Assembly (NCBI GenBank): GCA_002335115.1
Contig: DDCR01000003.1
Coordinates: forward strand, 65,836-78,584
Direction: 5' to 3'
Source of the DNA: Oceanospirillaceae bacterium UBA2001
Lineage (GTDB): Bacteria > Pseudomonadota > Gammaproteobacteria > Pseudomonadales > Balneatricaceae
DNA: 12,749 bases
The notes beneath the pieces are model-generated. The model did not search any database and was not told the DNA's origin. It was given only the letters and a program-made list of their open reading frames with translations. The position numbers were made by a program, and so were the translations under genes. Of this stretch, positions 1-7,275 are shown one piece after another (position 1 is the first letter of the stretch; every line of letters starts with the position of its first letter).

Positions 1-239
1 CCGTATTCAGCGGTCACCCAACCACTGCCAGAGCCTCTTAAAAACCTAGGAACACCCCGTTCTACAGTGGCTGTGCAAAGCACACGGGTGTCTCCAAACT
101 CAATTAATACCGAGCCTTCCGCATGCTTGGTAAAGCCACGGGTAATTTTAATGTCCCGCAGTTGATCTTTGTCACGACCACTGGGGCGGACAAAATCAAG
201 TTTGAGATCCTTGAGCTGATCGGTAATGGAGGATGTCAT
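1..239 (-). CDS. rph: Ribonuclease PH, N-terminal part (cut by window edge)
   Basis: RNase PH is a phosphorolytic 3'-to-5' exoribonuclease that trims tRNA 3' ends in the cytoplasm as a hexamer. About 79 codons are visible. They contain the family's opening VRPSGRD, then [19 protein letters not shown] and [18 protein letters not shown], which match the start of known RNase PH proteins almost position for position. The rest, including most of the phosphate-binding site, lies outside the window. The ATG at 237-239 is preceded by AAGG about 7 nt upstream. Canonical family members begin at the residue aligned with V17 here, and that codon is GTC, so this protein carries 16 extra N-terminal residues. 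It is transcribed divergently from gmk. A weak -10-like TAAAAT lies on the minus strand at 271-276 without a convincing -35. Confidence 0.96.
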   Translation of the reverse strand, partial: MTSSITDQLKDLKLDFVRPSGRDKDQLRDIKITRGFTKHAEGSVLIEFGDTRVLCTATVERGVPRFLRGSGSGWVTAEY

Positions 240-364
240 GAGTAACCTTTTTCATTAATGATTAAGCCCTATTTTAATCCAGTTGAGCACAGATAACACC
301 TAGCATTTAACAGTTAACTCGCAAACTAATAATACCAGTCAACCAATTCGTGCCCACAGTTAGG

Positions 365-393
365 CTGACATTCGGTGTAAGCTTGCCTATAAT
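365..393 (+). promoter_or_regulatory. Sigma70-type promoter of gmk-rpoZ
   Basis: CTGACA at 365-370 and a perfect TATAAT at 388-393 are separated by exactly 17 bp. Transcription would start near 400, giving a 5' leader of about 33 nt before gmk. The rest of the 240-432 intergenic region shows no reading frame or other structure that I recognise. Confidence 0.82.
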
Positions 394-432
394 CATGGGC
401 TGTCGAATTATATTTACAGCCGTGGTCCAATC

Positions 433-1062
433 ATGTCCAATACTTTTGGTGCCCTCTATATCCTTTCTGCGCCTTCAGGTGCAGGTAAAACGAGCTTAGT
501 AAAAGCGCTCTTGGCTCAAGATGACCAGGTTTGTGTGTCTGTGTCCCACACTACGCGGGCCATCAGACAAGGCGAACGAGAAGGTGTGGACTATAATTTT
601 GTTGGCCAAGAAGACTTTTCTCGATTGGTGGAGCAGCAGCAAATGTTAGAGTACGCCACTGTTTTTGAAAATAGCTATGGTACCTCTAGGCAGTGGGTTC
701 AAACTAGCCTTGAACAAGGTCAAGATGTGATCTTAGAAATTGATTGGCAAGGTCGCGACCAAGTGCTGGGTATTTTTCCACATGCTGTTGCCATTACCAT
801 ACTACCTCCGTCTCAAGTAGCGTTACAAAAACGATTACATGGTAGGGGCACCGATAGTGATGTCATTATTGCCCAACGTATGGCAGAAGCTCAGAAAGAA
901 ATTAGTCAATACGCTGGTAGTCACTATTTGGTGATCAACGATGACTTTAACCAGGCTTTAGCTGATTTACAGTGCATTGTTGCCTGCCGACGCCTAAAAA
1001 CCCCTCAACAAGCAGTTAATCACCACCAATTACTGGTTGAACTCTTGTCAACAGGTGACTAA
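433..1062 (+). CDS. gmk: Guanylate kinase
   Basis: Guanylate kinase converts GMP and ATP to GDP and ADP, the entry step to GTP and so to the substrates of SpoT downstream. The 209 aa product is close to the usual length of about 207 aa. Visible signatures are the P-loop SAPSGAGKTS (residues 12-21), the GMP-binding SVSHTTRAIRQGE region (36-48) with the following DYNFV, EIDWQG (102-107), and the C-terminal lid region with RLHGRG and the conserved Y-VINDDF. The start is the first ATG after the promoter and fits the family N-terminus, although no clear Shine-Dalgarno sequence precedes it. The gene is followed after 80 nt by rpoZ, the classical gmk-rpoZ pairing of gammaproteobacteria. yicC, which often precedes gmk, is not present. 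Confidence 0.97.
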   Translation: MSNTFGALYILSAPSGAGKTSLVKALLAQDDQVCVSVSHTTRAIRQGEREGVDYNFVGQEDFSRLVEQQQMLEYATVFENSYGTSRQWVQTSLEQGQDVILEIDWQGRDQVLGIFPHAVAITILPPSQVALQKRLHGRGTDSDVIIAQRMAEAQKEISQYAGSHYLVINDDFNQALADLQCIVACRRLKTPQQAVNHHQLLVELLSTGD

Positions 1063-1142
1063 GTTTTGTAAACTAGCTCGTCTGATTTGCGGCCCATAAT
1101 AGAAGCCGATTTTGTATTGATTATAAATAACAGGTAACCCAC

Positions 1143-1466
1143 ATGGCTCGCGTAACCGTAGAAGATTGTTTGGAAAACGTTGACAACCGCTTTGAGCTCA
1201 TCATGGTGTCCACTAAACGTGCTCGCCAACTCGCAACAGGCGGCAAAGAAGCCCATATTGAATGGGAAAATGATAAGTGCACAGTAGTCGCTTTGCGCGA
1301 GATTGCCGAAGGCTACATTAACGCTAGTATCTTGGACGATCACGACGAGATCAATCAACAGTTTGCTGAGGCCCCAGCGGATCAAGAAGTGCTTGATGAG
1401 GTGACGCAAACGGTTGCTGAAGTCAGCGAAGCACAAGTGCAAGGTAACCCTGATATCGACGAGTAA
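1143..1466 (+). CDS. rpoZ: RNA polymerase omega subunit
   Basis: Omega is the small RNA polymerase subunit that chaperones beta' assembly and forms part of the ppGpp site 1 in proteobacteria. The protein begins [20 protein letters not shown], followed by [11 protein letters not shown] and [17 protein letters not shown], all diagnostic of RpoZ. At 107 aa it is longer than the 91 aa E. coli protein, the extra length being an acidic, Glu/Asp/Gln-rich C-terminal tail from about residue 75. The ATG has an AGG Shine-Dalgarno core at 1132-1134, 8 nt upstream. Its position before spoT places the ppGpp-binding subunit and the ppGpp enzyme together, but a terminator separates the two genes. Confidence 0.97.
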   Translation: MARVTVEDCLENVDNRFELIMVSTKRARQLATGGKEAHIEWENDKCTVVALREIAEGYINASILDDHDEINQQFAEAPADQEVLDEVTQTVAEVSEAQVQGNPDIDE

Positions 1467-1500
1467 TTATTTGGCTATTAATAAAGCCATAGCTTGTCCC

Positions 1501-1530
1501 AAAAAAAAGAGCCAAGAGGCTCTTTTTTTT
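1501..1530 (+). terminator. Rho-independent terminator after rpoZ (symmetric)
   Basis: Eight A (1501-1508), GAGCC (1509-1513), loop AAGA, GGCTC (1518-1522) and eight T (1523-1530) form a classic intrinsic terminator. The A-run lets the stem extend into the T-run and gives the structure a U-tract on either strand, so it could also act on minus-strand transcription. Confidence 0.93.
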
Positions 1531-1557
1531 ACATTTTTGTTAATAGATTCAACAAAG

Positions 1558-1586
1558 TTGCAACAAAGCTGCCCCATTTGTATCAT
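1558..1586 (+). promoter_or_regulatory. Likely spoT-recG promoter
   Basis: TTGCAA at 1558-1563 and TATCAT at 1581-1586 have a 17-bp spacer, matching 4/6 and 5/6 of the sigma70 consensus. The predicted start near 1593 leaves a leader of about 38 nt before spoT. Its place just after the rpoZ terminator supports independent expression of spoT. The -35 is flanked and overlapped by two copies of CAACAAAG (1550-1557 and 1561-1568). Confidence 0.65.
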
Positions 1587-1630
1587 TTTTCAGTTACCAT
1601 GGAACCATGAACCAAAACGGATGCTAAATT

Positions 1631-3751
1631 ATGCCTACCATTGACGCCCTCGCAGAGCGTCTCGACGAATACCTTGAACCCGCACAGGTGAAAGCAGTTC
1701 GGCGGGCATACTATTATGCCGAGCAGGCCCATGATGGCCAAATGCGCAAAAGTGGTGAAGCCTATGTGTCTCATCCCTTAGCCGTAGCAAGCATTCTTAG
1801 TAGTATGCACATGGATCATGAAAGCCTCATGGCAGCTATGCTACATGACGTGATTGAAGATACCCAAGTTGATAAACAAGGTCTTGAAGACCAGTTTGGA
1901 ATCACTGTTGCCAACTTAGTTGATGGCGTCAGCAAACTCACCCATTTGGAATTTAAGACTCGCGCCGAAAGCCAGGCCCACAATTTTCAAAAAATGGCCA
2001 TTGCTATGGCCAAAGATATTCGCGTTATATTAGTAAAACTGGCTGACCGTCTACACAACATGCGCACCATTGGTGCCATGCGCCCTGATAGCCGCCGCAG
2101 GATTGCCAAAGAAACGACTGATATTTATGCGCCCATTGCTGGCCGACTGGGTATGCACGATCTAAAAATAGAGCTAGAAGACTTAGCCTTTGCAGCCTAC
2201 CACCCTATGCGGTATCGACATATAAAGGCAGCGGTAGCAGCGGCTCGTGGAGAACGCAAAGCCCTATTGCAACAAGTACAGATTGCCCTAGAGGATTGTT
2301 TAGATCACGATGAACTGCCCGGTCTGATCGGTGGTCGCCAAAAGCATTTAGCTGGCATCTACAATAAGATGCGCGAACAGAGCAAATCTTTTCGTGAAAT
2401 TATGGATGTGTTTGCCTTTCGTATTGTCACGAACGAGGTAGACACCTGCTACCGTATCTTGGGTGCAGTGCACCACCTCAACCTTTATCGTCCCGTGCCC
2501 GGGCGTTTTAAAGACTATATTGCAATCCCTAAGTCTAACGGTTACCAATCCCTCCATACCACGCTTTATCGTGCTGGCTCAGGGGTACATACCCCTATAG
2601 AAATACAGATCCGCACCAAAGAAATGGACGATATTGCTAATCATGGTGTGGCGGAGCACTGGTTCTATAAAAACACCAACAGCCGTGCTCAAAGAGCCCA
2701 TAATAGTGCCCAACAGTGGATCCAAGAGCTGGTAGAAATGCAAAAACGCTCTGGCAACGCCATGGAGTTTATTAACCACGTGAAGCACGATTTATTCCCA
2801 GACGAAGTTTATGTATTTTCACCTAAAGGTGGCGTATTTTCATTACCTGCCGGAGCCACTCCTATTGATTTTGCTTACGCAGTGCATACCGACATTGGTA
2901 ATACCTGTATCGCTTGCCGCATCAATCGACGCCTAGCACCATTGAGCCAAAAGTTGGATAGTGGTGACACCATTGAAATTGTCACCACTGCCAGTGCTAA
3001 GCCCAATATGAGCTGGCTCAATTTTGTGGCTACAGCGAAGGCGAGTAGTAACATCCGCCACTACTTGAAACACCAAGCCACTGACGATGCTGTCAACTTG
3101 GGACGTCGCTTACTTAATCAAGAGTTAAGTATTAACGCTTTAAGCCTAGAAACCATAGACTCAGTTCGACTAGAGGGCTACATTAGCCAGCATGCGCTCA
3201 CTGACCTAAACATTTTACTGGCCGAAATTGGCTCTGGTAAACGTTTGGCATACATCGTTGCCAACGCTTTGAGCCAAGAAAACTCTGATATAGACGGGCA
3301 AAATAGTGGTATTGGGCCGATGGAGATTCATGGAACTGAAGGCATCATGATTCGTTATTCACGATGTTGTCGACCTATTCCTGGGGATAGTATTGTTGGT
3401 CATATAAATGCAGGTCATGGCATAGCAGTCCATCGAAATTTTTGTAACAACATTCAAGATATTGGCCGAGACAAAGACAAGACTTTGGCCTTAGTCTGGG
3501 CAGAAACAGGCGATCGTGACTTTGATGTGTGCCTTGAGATTGAAGTCTCTGCAAGCCGAGGCATTATTGCCAGTCTCGCTACCAGTGCTGCCAAAGATAA
3601 TGCCAATGTTGAGAAAATTGACGTGGATGAAAAAGATGCACGCCTGTCCGTAGTCAACTTAGAAATTTCGGTACTCAATCGAGTTCATTTAGCCCAAGTG
3701 ATTAAGTCTATGCGTAAAATTCCAGGCGTTATTCGGCTTAATCGCACCTAA
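1631..3751 (+). CDS. spoT: Bifunctional (p)ppGpp hydrolase/synthetase SpoT
   Basis: SpoT hydrolyses and, more weakly, makes the alarmone (p)ppGpp under carbon, fatty acid and other starvation. At 706 aa it is full length (E. coli 702). The N-terminal HD domain keeps H48, the H72-D73 pair, E76/D77 (HDVIEDT) and D139 with N143 (LADRLHN), so hydrolase activity is expected. The synthetase domain has IMDVFAFR (D259), the RFKD form (292-295) of the RXKD motif typical of SpoT rather than the EXDD of RelA, YIAIPKSNGYQSLHTT (296-311), and EIQIRT (324-329). A TGS domain follows at about 388-450 (DEVYVFSPKGG to TIEIVT), then the CCRPIPGD zinc-finger/RIS motif (579-586) and a C-terminal ACT domain (about 635-706). 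An in-frame TAA at 1625-1627 fixes this ATG as the first usable start. recG follows after 12 nt. Confidence 0.97.
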   Translation: MPTIDALAERLDEYLEPAQVKAVRRAYYYAEQAHDGQMRKSGEAYVSHPLAVASILSSMHMDHESLMAAMLHDVIEDTQVDKQGLEDQFGITVANLVDGVSKLTHLEFKTRAESQAHNFQKMAIAMAKDIRVILVKLADRLHNMRTIGAMRPDSRRRIAKETTDIYAPIAGRLGMHDLKIELEDLAFAAYHPMRYRHIKAAVAAARGERKALLQQVQIALEDCLDHDELPGLIGGRQKHLAGIYNKMREQSKSFREIMDVFAFRIVTNEVDTCYRILGAVHHLNLYRPVPGRFKDYIAIPKSNGYQSLHTTLYRAGSGVHTPIEIQIRTKEMDDIANHGVAEHWFYKNTNSRAQRAHNSAQQWIQELVEMQKRSGNAMEFINHVKHDLFPDEVYVFSPKGGVFSLPAGATPIDFAYAVHTDIGNTCIACRINRRLAPLSQKLDSGDTIEIVTTASAKPNMSWLNFVATAKASSNIRHYLKHQATDDAVNLGRRLLNQELSINALSLETIDSVRLEGYISQHALTDLNILLAEIGSGKRLAYIVANALSQENSDIDGQNSGIGPMEIHGTEGIMIRYSRCCRPIPGDSIVGHINAGHGIAVHRNFCNNIQDIGRDKDKTLALVWAETGDRDFDVCLEIEVSASRGIIASLATSAAKDNANVEKIDVDEKDARLSVVNLEISVLNRVHLAQVIKSMRKIPGVIRLNRT

Positions 3752-3763
3752 AGGGTTAACGCC

Positions 3764-5821
3764 ATGGACTTAACACAACTCAATGGTGTAGGCCCGGCAC
3801 TTGCCACTAAATTGGATAAGCTTGGATTGCGCAACGTTGAAGATCTTTTGTTTCATTTGCCGATCCGTTATCAAGATCGCACGCGCCTCGTTCCACTGCA
3901 TGCCCTGAGGCCTAAAACGGCTTGTTTAGTAGAGGGGCAAATTACCAGCTCGTCTCTACAACGCGGGCGCCGTGTCAGCTTACGAGTGATTATTAGCCAA
4001 AATGGGGCTAGCCTTAGTCTGCGGTTTATTCACTTTCACGCCCACCAAGCAAAGAGCTTTACTAATGGCCGCAACGTCCGCTGCTTTGGTGAACTCAGAC
4101 CTAGCCCTCAGGGGTTAGAAATGGTGCACCCTGAATATGTGCTGTTCGATGATGTCCCCCCTTCTTTAGCAGATCAGTTAACCCCTATTTACCCAACCAC
4201 TGAAGGTCTAAGCTTAACTCGAATGGGGCAATTGATTGCATTAGCGTGGCAGCAACTTGAGAAAGGCAGTCTCATACTCCATGAACTGCTGCCCCAGCAA
4301 CCCATTAACCAATATCAATTACCCAGCTTGCAGGAGAGTTTAAGGCAGTTGCATTATCCAACTGTGCATGCAGATCTGCACCAGCTTCAAGATCAAGTCT
4401 CTCCAGCGAAATTAAGGTTGGTACTGGAAGAATTAATTGCTCATCAACTCACTCTGAAGCGAGCCAAACAGCAGAATCAAAGACTGCCTGCACCCACGCT
4501 AGCCCTAAGCAAGCACTTAGAACAAGGGTTGATTAAAAATCTACCCTTTGAACTCACCGGCGCCCAACAAAGAGTGTGGCAGGAAGTCGCCATGGACCTT
4601 ACAACGCCAGTACCTATGGTTAGAATGGTGCAAGGCGACGTGGGGTCTGGTAAAACTGTGCTGGCTGCTCTCGCAGCTTGCAGGGCTGTTGATCATGGCT
4701 GCCAGGTGGCCGTATTAGCGCCGACAGAAATTTTAGCAGAACAACACTTTCACACTTTTAGCCACTGGCTGGAGCCCCTTGGTATTAATGTGGTGTGGCT
4801 AACGGGTAAACAAAAGGCGCAAGTAAAACGTCAATCTCTGGTGGCTATAGCCTCTGGCGAGGGGCAGGTCATCGTGGGCACTCATGCCCTCTTTCAAGAG
4901 GCTGTTGAGTACCAACATTTAGGTCTAATCATCATTGATGAACAGCACCGCTTTGGTGTGGCCCAACGCCACAGTCTGGTCAAAAAAGCACCGCTAGGCA
5001 GGGGCCTGCACCAGCTAGTAATGACAGCCACTCCAATCCCACGCACGCTAGCTATGAGTGTCTATGGTGACCTTGATCATTCGTTAATTGATGAACTGCC
5101 CCCTGGACGTAAGCCCATTAATAGCGTGCTACTCAATAATATTAAACGGGCCGAAGTTATTGAGCGTATTCATTTAGCCTGCAATAGCGGCCAGCAAGTG
5201 TATTGGATCTGCCCACTTATAGAAGCCTCAGAAGTATTGCAATGTGAGGCTGCACAAGACACCGCGGCGCTGCTTACCCAGCAACTTAATAATATCAAAG
5301 TAGGTTTAGTGCATGGCCGCTTAAGCGGTACTGAAAAGGCCGAGGTAATGGCTCAGTTTAAGGCAGGTGATATTCAGTTGTTGGTCGCCACAACTGTGGT
5401 TGAAGTCGGTGTTGACGTGCCCAATGCTAATCTAATGGTCATTGATAATGCAGAGCGTTTGGGTTTAGCTCAATTACACCAATTACGCGGCCGCGTGGGT
5501 CGTGGGCAAGTCCAGAGTCATTGCTTATTCATGTACCAAGCTCCATTATCAGCAATGGGCAGAGAGCGCTTAGACATCCTGCGTCAATCTAATGACGGCT
5601 TTGTAATTGCCGAAAAAGATCTTCAGTTACGGGGTCCTGGCGAGGTTCTGGGCACGCGACAAGCGGGTGCTGTTGGCTTGAGAATTGCAGACTTGATGCG
5701 CGATGCTCATCTGCTACCAGAGGTGAAAGTTATTGCTGAAGGCTATACAAACTATCCACACAAGACTGAAAAAATCATATCAAGATGGGTAGGGGAAAAT
5801 CGAGCCTTCGCCAAGGTATAA
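3764..5821 (+). CDS. recG: ATP-dependent DNA helicase RecG
   Basis: RecG is a branched-DNA translocase that reverses stalled replication forks and processes Holliday junctions and R-loops. The 685 aa protein matches the family (E. coli 693). It starts with the N-terminal LNGVGPALATKLDKLG helix-hairpin-helix-like segment, followed by the wedge/OB domain (about 50-130). The helicase core holds Walker A GDVGSGKT (291-298), APTEILAEQH (319-328), the DEQH box (392-395), TATPIPRT (421-428), VATTVVEVGVDVPNA (541-555) and motif VI QLRGRVGR (573-580). The TRG region LQLRGPGEVLGTRQAG (620-635) that couples ATP hydrolysis to translocation is intact. AAGGG at 3751-3755 lies 8 nt before the ATG. It is co-transcribed with spoT; the ridA or trmH gene found between them in relatives is missing. 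Confidence 0.97.
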   Translation: MDLTQLNGVGPALATKLDKLGLRNVEDLLFHLPIRYQDRTRLVPLHALRPKTACLVEGQITSSSLQRGRRVSLRVIISQNGASLSLRFIHFHAHQAKSFTNGRNVRCFGELRPSPQGLEMVHPEYVLFDDVPPSLADQLTPIYPTTEGLSLTRMGQLIALAWQQLEKGSLILHELLPQQPINQYQLPSLQESLRQLHYPTVHADLHQLQDQVSPAKLRLVLEELIAHQLTLKRAKQQNQRLPAPTLALSKHLEQGLIKNLPFELTGAQQRVWQEVAMDLTTPVPMVRMVQGDVGSGKTVLAALAACRAVDHGCQVAVLAPTEILAEQHFHTFSHWLEPLGINVVWLTGKQKAQVKRQSLVAIASGEGQVIVGTHALFQEAVEYQHLGLIIIDEQHRFGVAQRHSLVKKAPLGRGLHQLVMTATPIPRTLAMSVYGDLDHSLIDELPPGRKPINSVLLNNIKRAEVIERIHLACNSGQQVYWICPLIEASEVLQCEAAQDTAALLTQQLNNIKVGLVHGRLSGTEKAEVMAQFKAGDIQLLVATTVVEVGVDVPNANLMVIDNAERLGLAQLHQLRGRVGRGQVQSHCLFMYQAPLSAMGRERLDILRQSNDGFVIAEKDLQLRGPGEVLGTRQAGAVGLRIADLMRDAHLLPEVKVIAEGYTNYPHKTEKIISRWVGENRAFAKV

Positions 5822-5832
5822 CCTAGGCGAAG
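5806..5832 (+). repeat. Inverted repeat over the recG stop codon
   Basis: CTTCGCC (5806-5812) pairs with GGCGAAG (5826-5832), and AGGT (5814-5817) pairs with ACCT (5821-5824) around an ATA loop, with one A.A mismatch. The result is an 11-pair hairpin holding the recG TAA in its upper stem. No U-run follows, so it is not a standard intrinsic terminator. It may stabilise the mRNA end, help rho-dependent termination, or be a DNA-binding palindrome. Confidence 0.75.
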
Positions 5833-5857
5833 CTAATAAGTAATATATCAACCATAA

Positions 5858-5875
5858 TTGCATACATTTTGCATA
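5858..5875 (+). repeat. Direct repeat TTGCATA x2, 11-bp period
   Basis: TTGCATA occurs at 5858-5864 and again at 5869-5875, one helical turn apart, about 60 bp upstream of the -35 of the best aapJ promoter. The spacing would suit a regulator bound on one DNA face, but I do not recognise the site. Confidence 0.5.
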
Positions 5876-5932
5876 TTAAGTGCCTTTATGACCTTGAATC
5901 GTCTTATATTTGCCAAGTATTGGTTTTAGCGG

Positions 5933-5961
5933 TTTACAAACGGGCCAAGTTTTCCTATCAT
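5933..5961 (+). promoter_or_regulatory. Likely promoter of the aapJQMP operon
   Basis: TTTACA (5933-5938) and TATCAT (5956-5961) are separated by 17 bp, each 5/6 to consensus. The start would be near 5968, giving a leader of about 126 nt. A perfect TATAAT at 5981-5986 is a second possible -10, but no convincing -35 lies 16-18 bp upstream of it. The 272-bp gap 5822-6093 otherwise holds the recG hairpin, the TTGCATA repeats, an AT palindrome and a strong ribosome binding site. Confidence 0.68.
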
Positions 5962-6032
5962 CCACCTTCTGAACTGTGTTTATAATCTGCGTGAATACAA
6001 AGGTTCCTTAATCTCCAAGTTCAGTGCTAACA

Positions 6033-6048
6033 ATAAAAATATTTTTAT
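6033..6048 (+). repeat. Perfect 16-bp AT palindrome in the aapJ leader
   Basis: ATAAAAATATTTTTAT is its own reverse complement and lies 46 nt upstream of the aapJ ATG, inside the predicted 5' untranslated region. It could form a weak RNA stem or a flexible DNA site; no regulator is assigned. Confidence 0.6.
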
Positions 6049-6078
6049 AATTTGCTGCACTAAAAATACCAAGCCCTT

Positions 6079-6084
6079 AGGAGG
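6079..6084 (+). promoter_or_regulatory. Strong Shine-Dalgarno of aapJ, partly paired
   Basis: AGGAGG lies 9 nt before the aapJ ATG, the strongest ribosome binding site in the window. AAGCC (6071-6075) can pair with GGCTT (6083-6087), covering the last two bases of the site in a small 5-bp hairpin. Confidence 0.85.
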
Positions 6085-6093
6085 CTTCTTACT

Positions 6094-7119
6094 ATGAAAC
6101 TAATTAATAAAGTTTTAACTGGCATGGCACTAACAGCTATGACTGCAACAGCTGCCCAAGCTTCTACTCTTGAAGATGTGCGTGCTGCTGGCGAACTAAA
6201 ATGTGTTGTAACGACTGGCTTGGCTGGTTTTGCTGCACCTGATGCGAATGGCCGCTGGGAAGGTTTTGATGCCGACTTCTGTCGTGCTGTCGCTGCTGCC
6301 GTTTTAGGTGATGGCGATAAGGTTAAATTCGTACCTTCTACGGGCAAGACTCGCTTTACCATGTTGAATTCGGGTGAAGGTGACATCTTGTTCCGTAACA
6401 CCACAGAAACCCTTAGCCGTGACGTTGACTTGAAGCTAAGCTTCTTGCCCGTTAACTTCTACGATGGTCAGGGCTTTATGGTTCCTGCATCTTTAGGCGT
6501 TAACTCTGCCCTTGATTTAGATGGTGCTTCTGTATGTATCCAAACGGGTACAACGACAGAATTGAACCTAGCTGACTACTTCCGTGCCAATGGCATGTCG
6601 TACGAGCCCGTTCCAATTGAAACTAACGAAGAAGGCTTTACTAACTACGTTGCTGGCCGTTGTGATGTTTACACAACCGACGCTTCAGGTTTAGCATCGA
6701 CCCGCGCTAAGTTTGATGATCCTACTCAGCACGTTGTATTGCCTGAAATCATCTCTAAAGAGCCTCTAGGTGGCGCTGTTCGTCATGGCGATGACCAGTG
6801 GCATGACATTGGTAAGTGGGTTGTGAATGCCTTGATCAATGCTGAAGAAATGGGTGTTAATCAAAAGAACGCGATGAACCTTGCTGCAAACGCACCTGGT
6901 AACAACCCAGGCATCAACCGCTTGGTGGGTACTGAAGGTTCTATGGGCGCAATGCTAGGTTTAGATGCAAAGTGGGCTGCACGTGCTATCGCACAAGGTG
7001 GTAACTACGGCGAAATCTACGAGCGTAATGTTGGTCCAAACACTCCATTAGAGATTGGACGTGGTTTGAACAACTTGTGGAACAACGGTGGTGTTCTCTA
7101 CGCTGCTCCAATTCGTTAA
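6094..7119 (+). CDS. aapJ: General L-amino acid ABC transporter, periplasmic binding protein
   Basis: AapJ (BztA-like) captures L-amino acids of several classes in the periplasm and delivers them to AapQ/AapM. The 341 aa product starts with a Sec signal peptide: KLINK, a hydrophobic Ala/Thr/Met stretch and an AQA|S cleavage site after residue 23. Mature features typical of the AapJ/BztA branch are LEDVRAAGELKCVV, WEGFDADFCRAVAAAVLGD, the LNSGEGDILFRNTTETLSRD segment, GQGFMVP, VCIQTGTTTELNLADYF, RCDVYTTDASGLAS and the end GLNNLWNNGGVLYAAPIR. It is larger than the ~260 aa binding proteins of polar amino acid importers, as expected for this branch. Codon choice is strongly biased to GCT, GGT, CGT, AAC and GAA compared with neighbours, which with the strong ribosome site suggests high expression. 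First gene of the operon. Confidence 0.95.
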   Translation: MKLINKVLTGMALTAMTATAAQASTLEDVRAAGELKCVVTTGLAGFAAPDANGRWEGFDADFCRAVAAAVLGDGDKVKFVPSTGKTRFTMLNSGEGDILFRNTTETLSRDVDLKLSFLPVNFYDGQGFMVPASLGVNSALDLDGASVCIQTGTTTELNLADYFRANGMSYEPVPIETNEEGFTNYVAGRCDVYTTDASGLASTRAKFDDPTQHVVLPEIISKEPLGGAVRHGDDQWHDIGKWVVNALINAEEMGVNQKNAMNLAANAPGNNPGINRLVGTEGSMGAMLGLDAKWAARAIAQGGNYGEIYERNVGPNTPLEIGRGLNNLWNNGGVLYAAPIR

Positions 7120-7141
7120 TTAGCACGAATTGACTAGTCTA

Positions 7142-7167
7142 AACTGGGGTGCTTCGGCACCCCAGTT
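7142..7167 (+). repeat. Intercistronic UUCG hairpin between aapJ and aapQ
   Basis: AACTGGGGTGC (7142-7152), loop TTCG, GCACCCCAGTT (7157-7167) form a perfect 11-bp stem with an extra-stable UUCG tetraloop, 22 nt after the aapJ stop codon. No U-run follows, so full termination is unlikely. The probable role is to block 3' exonucleases and keep aapJ mRNA abundant over the permease genes. The remaining gap to aapQ has a smaller inverted repeat, TTAAGC (7222-7227) with GCTTAA (7239-7244), and no clear promoter. Confidence 0.88.
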
Positions 7168-7275
7168 CATATCTGGAACTAAATAATCTAGGGTTGCTAC
7201 ACCTCTGATTGTGATCAAAAGTTAAGCCCCAAAGGCGTGCTTAATGGTTGATATCTATGTAGCACAGGTTAACCT

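Noticed and set aside
1059..1442. Minus-strand frame across rpoZ
   Set aside because: It lies opposite rpoZ, whose homology is certain, has no ribosome site and resembles no known protein.
5822..6093. Sigma54 promoter for aap
   Set aside because: No TGGC-N8-TTGC arrangement with correct GG/GC spacing is present, while a good sigma70 candidate is.
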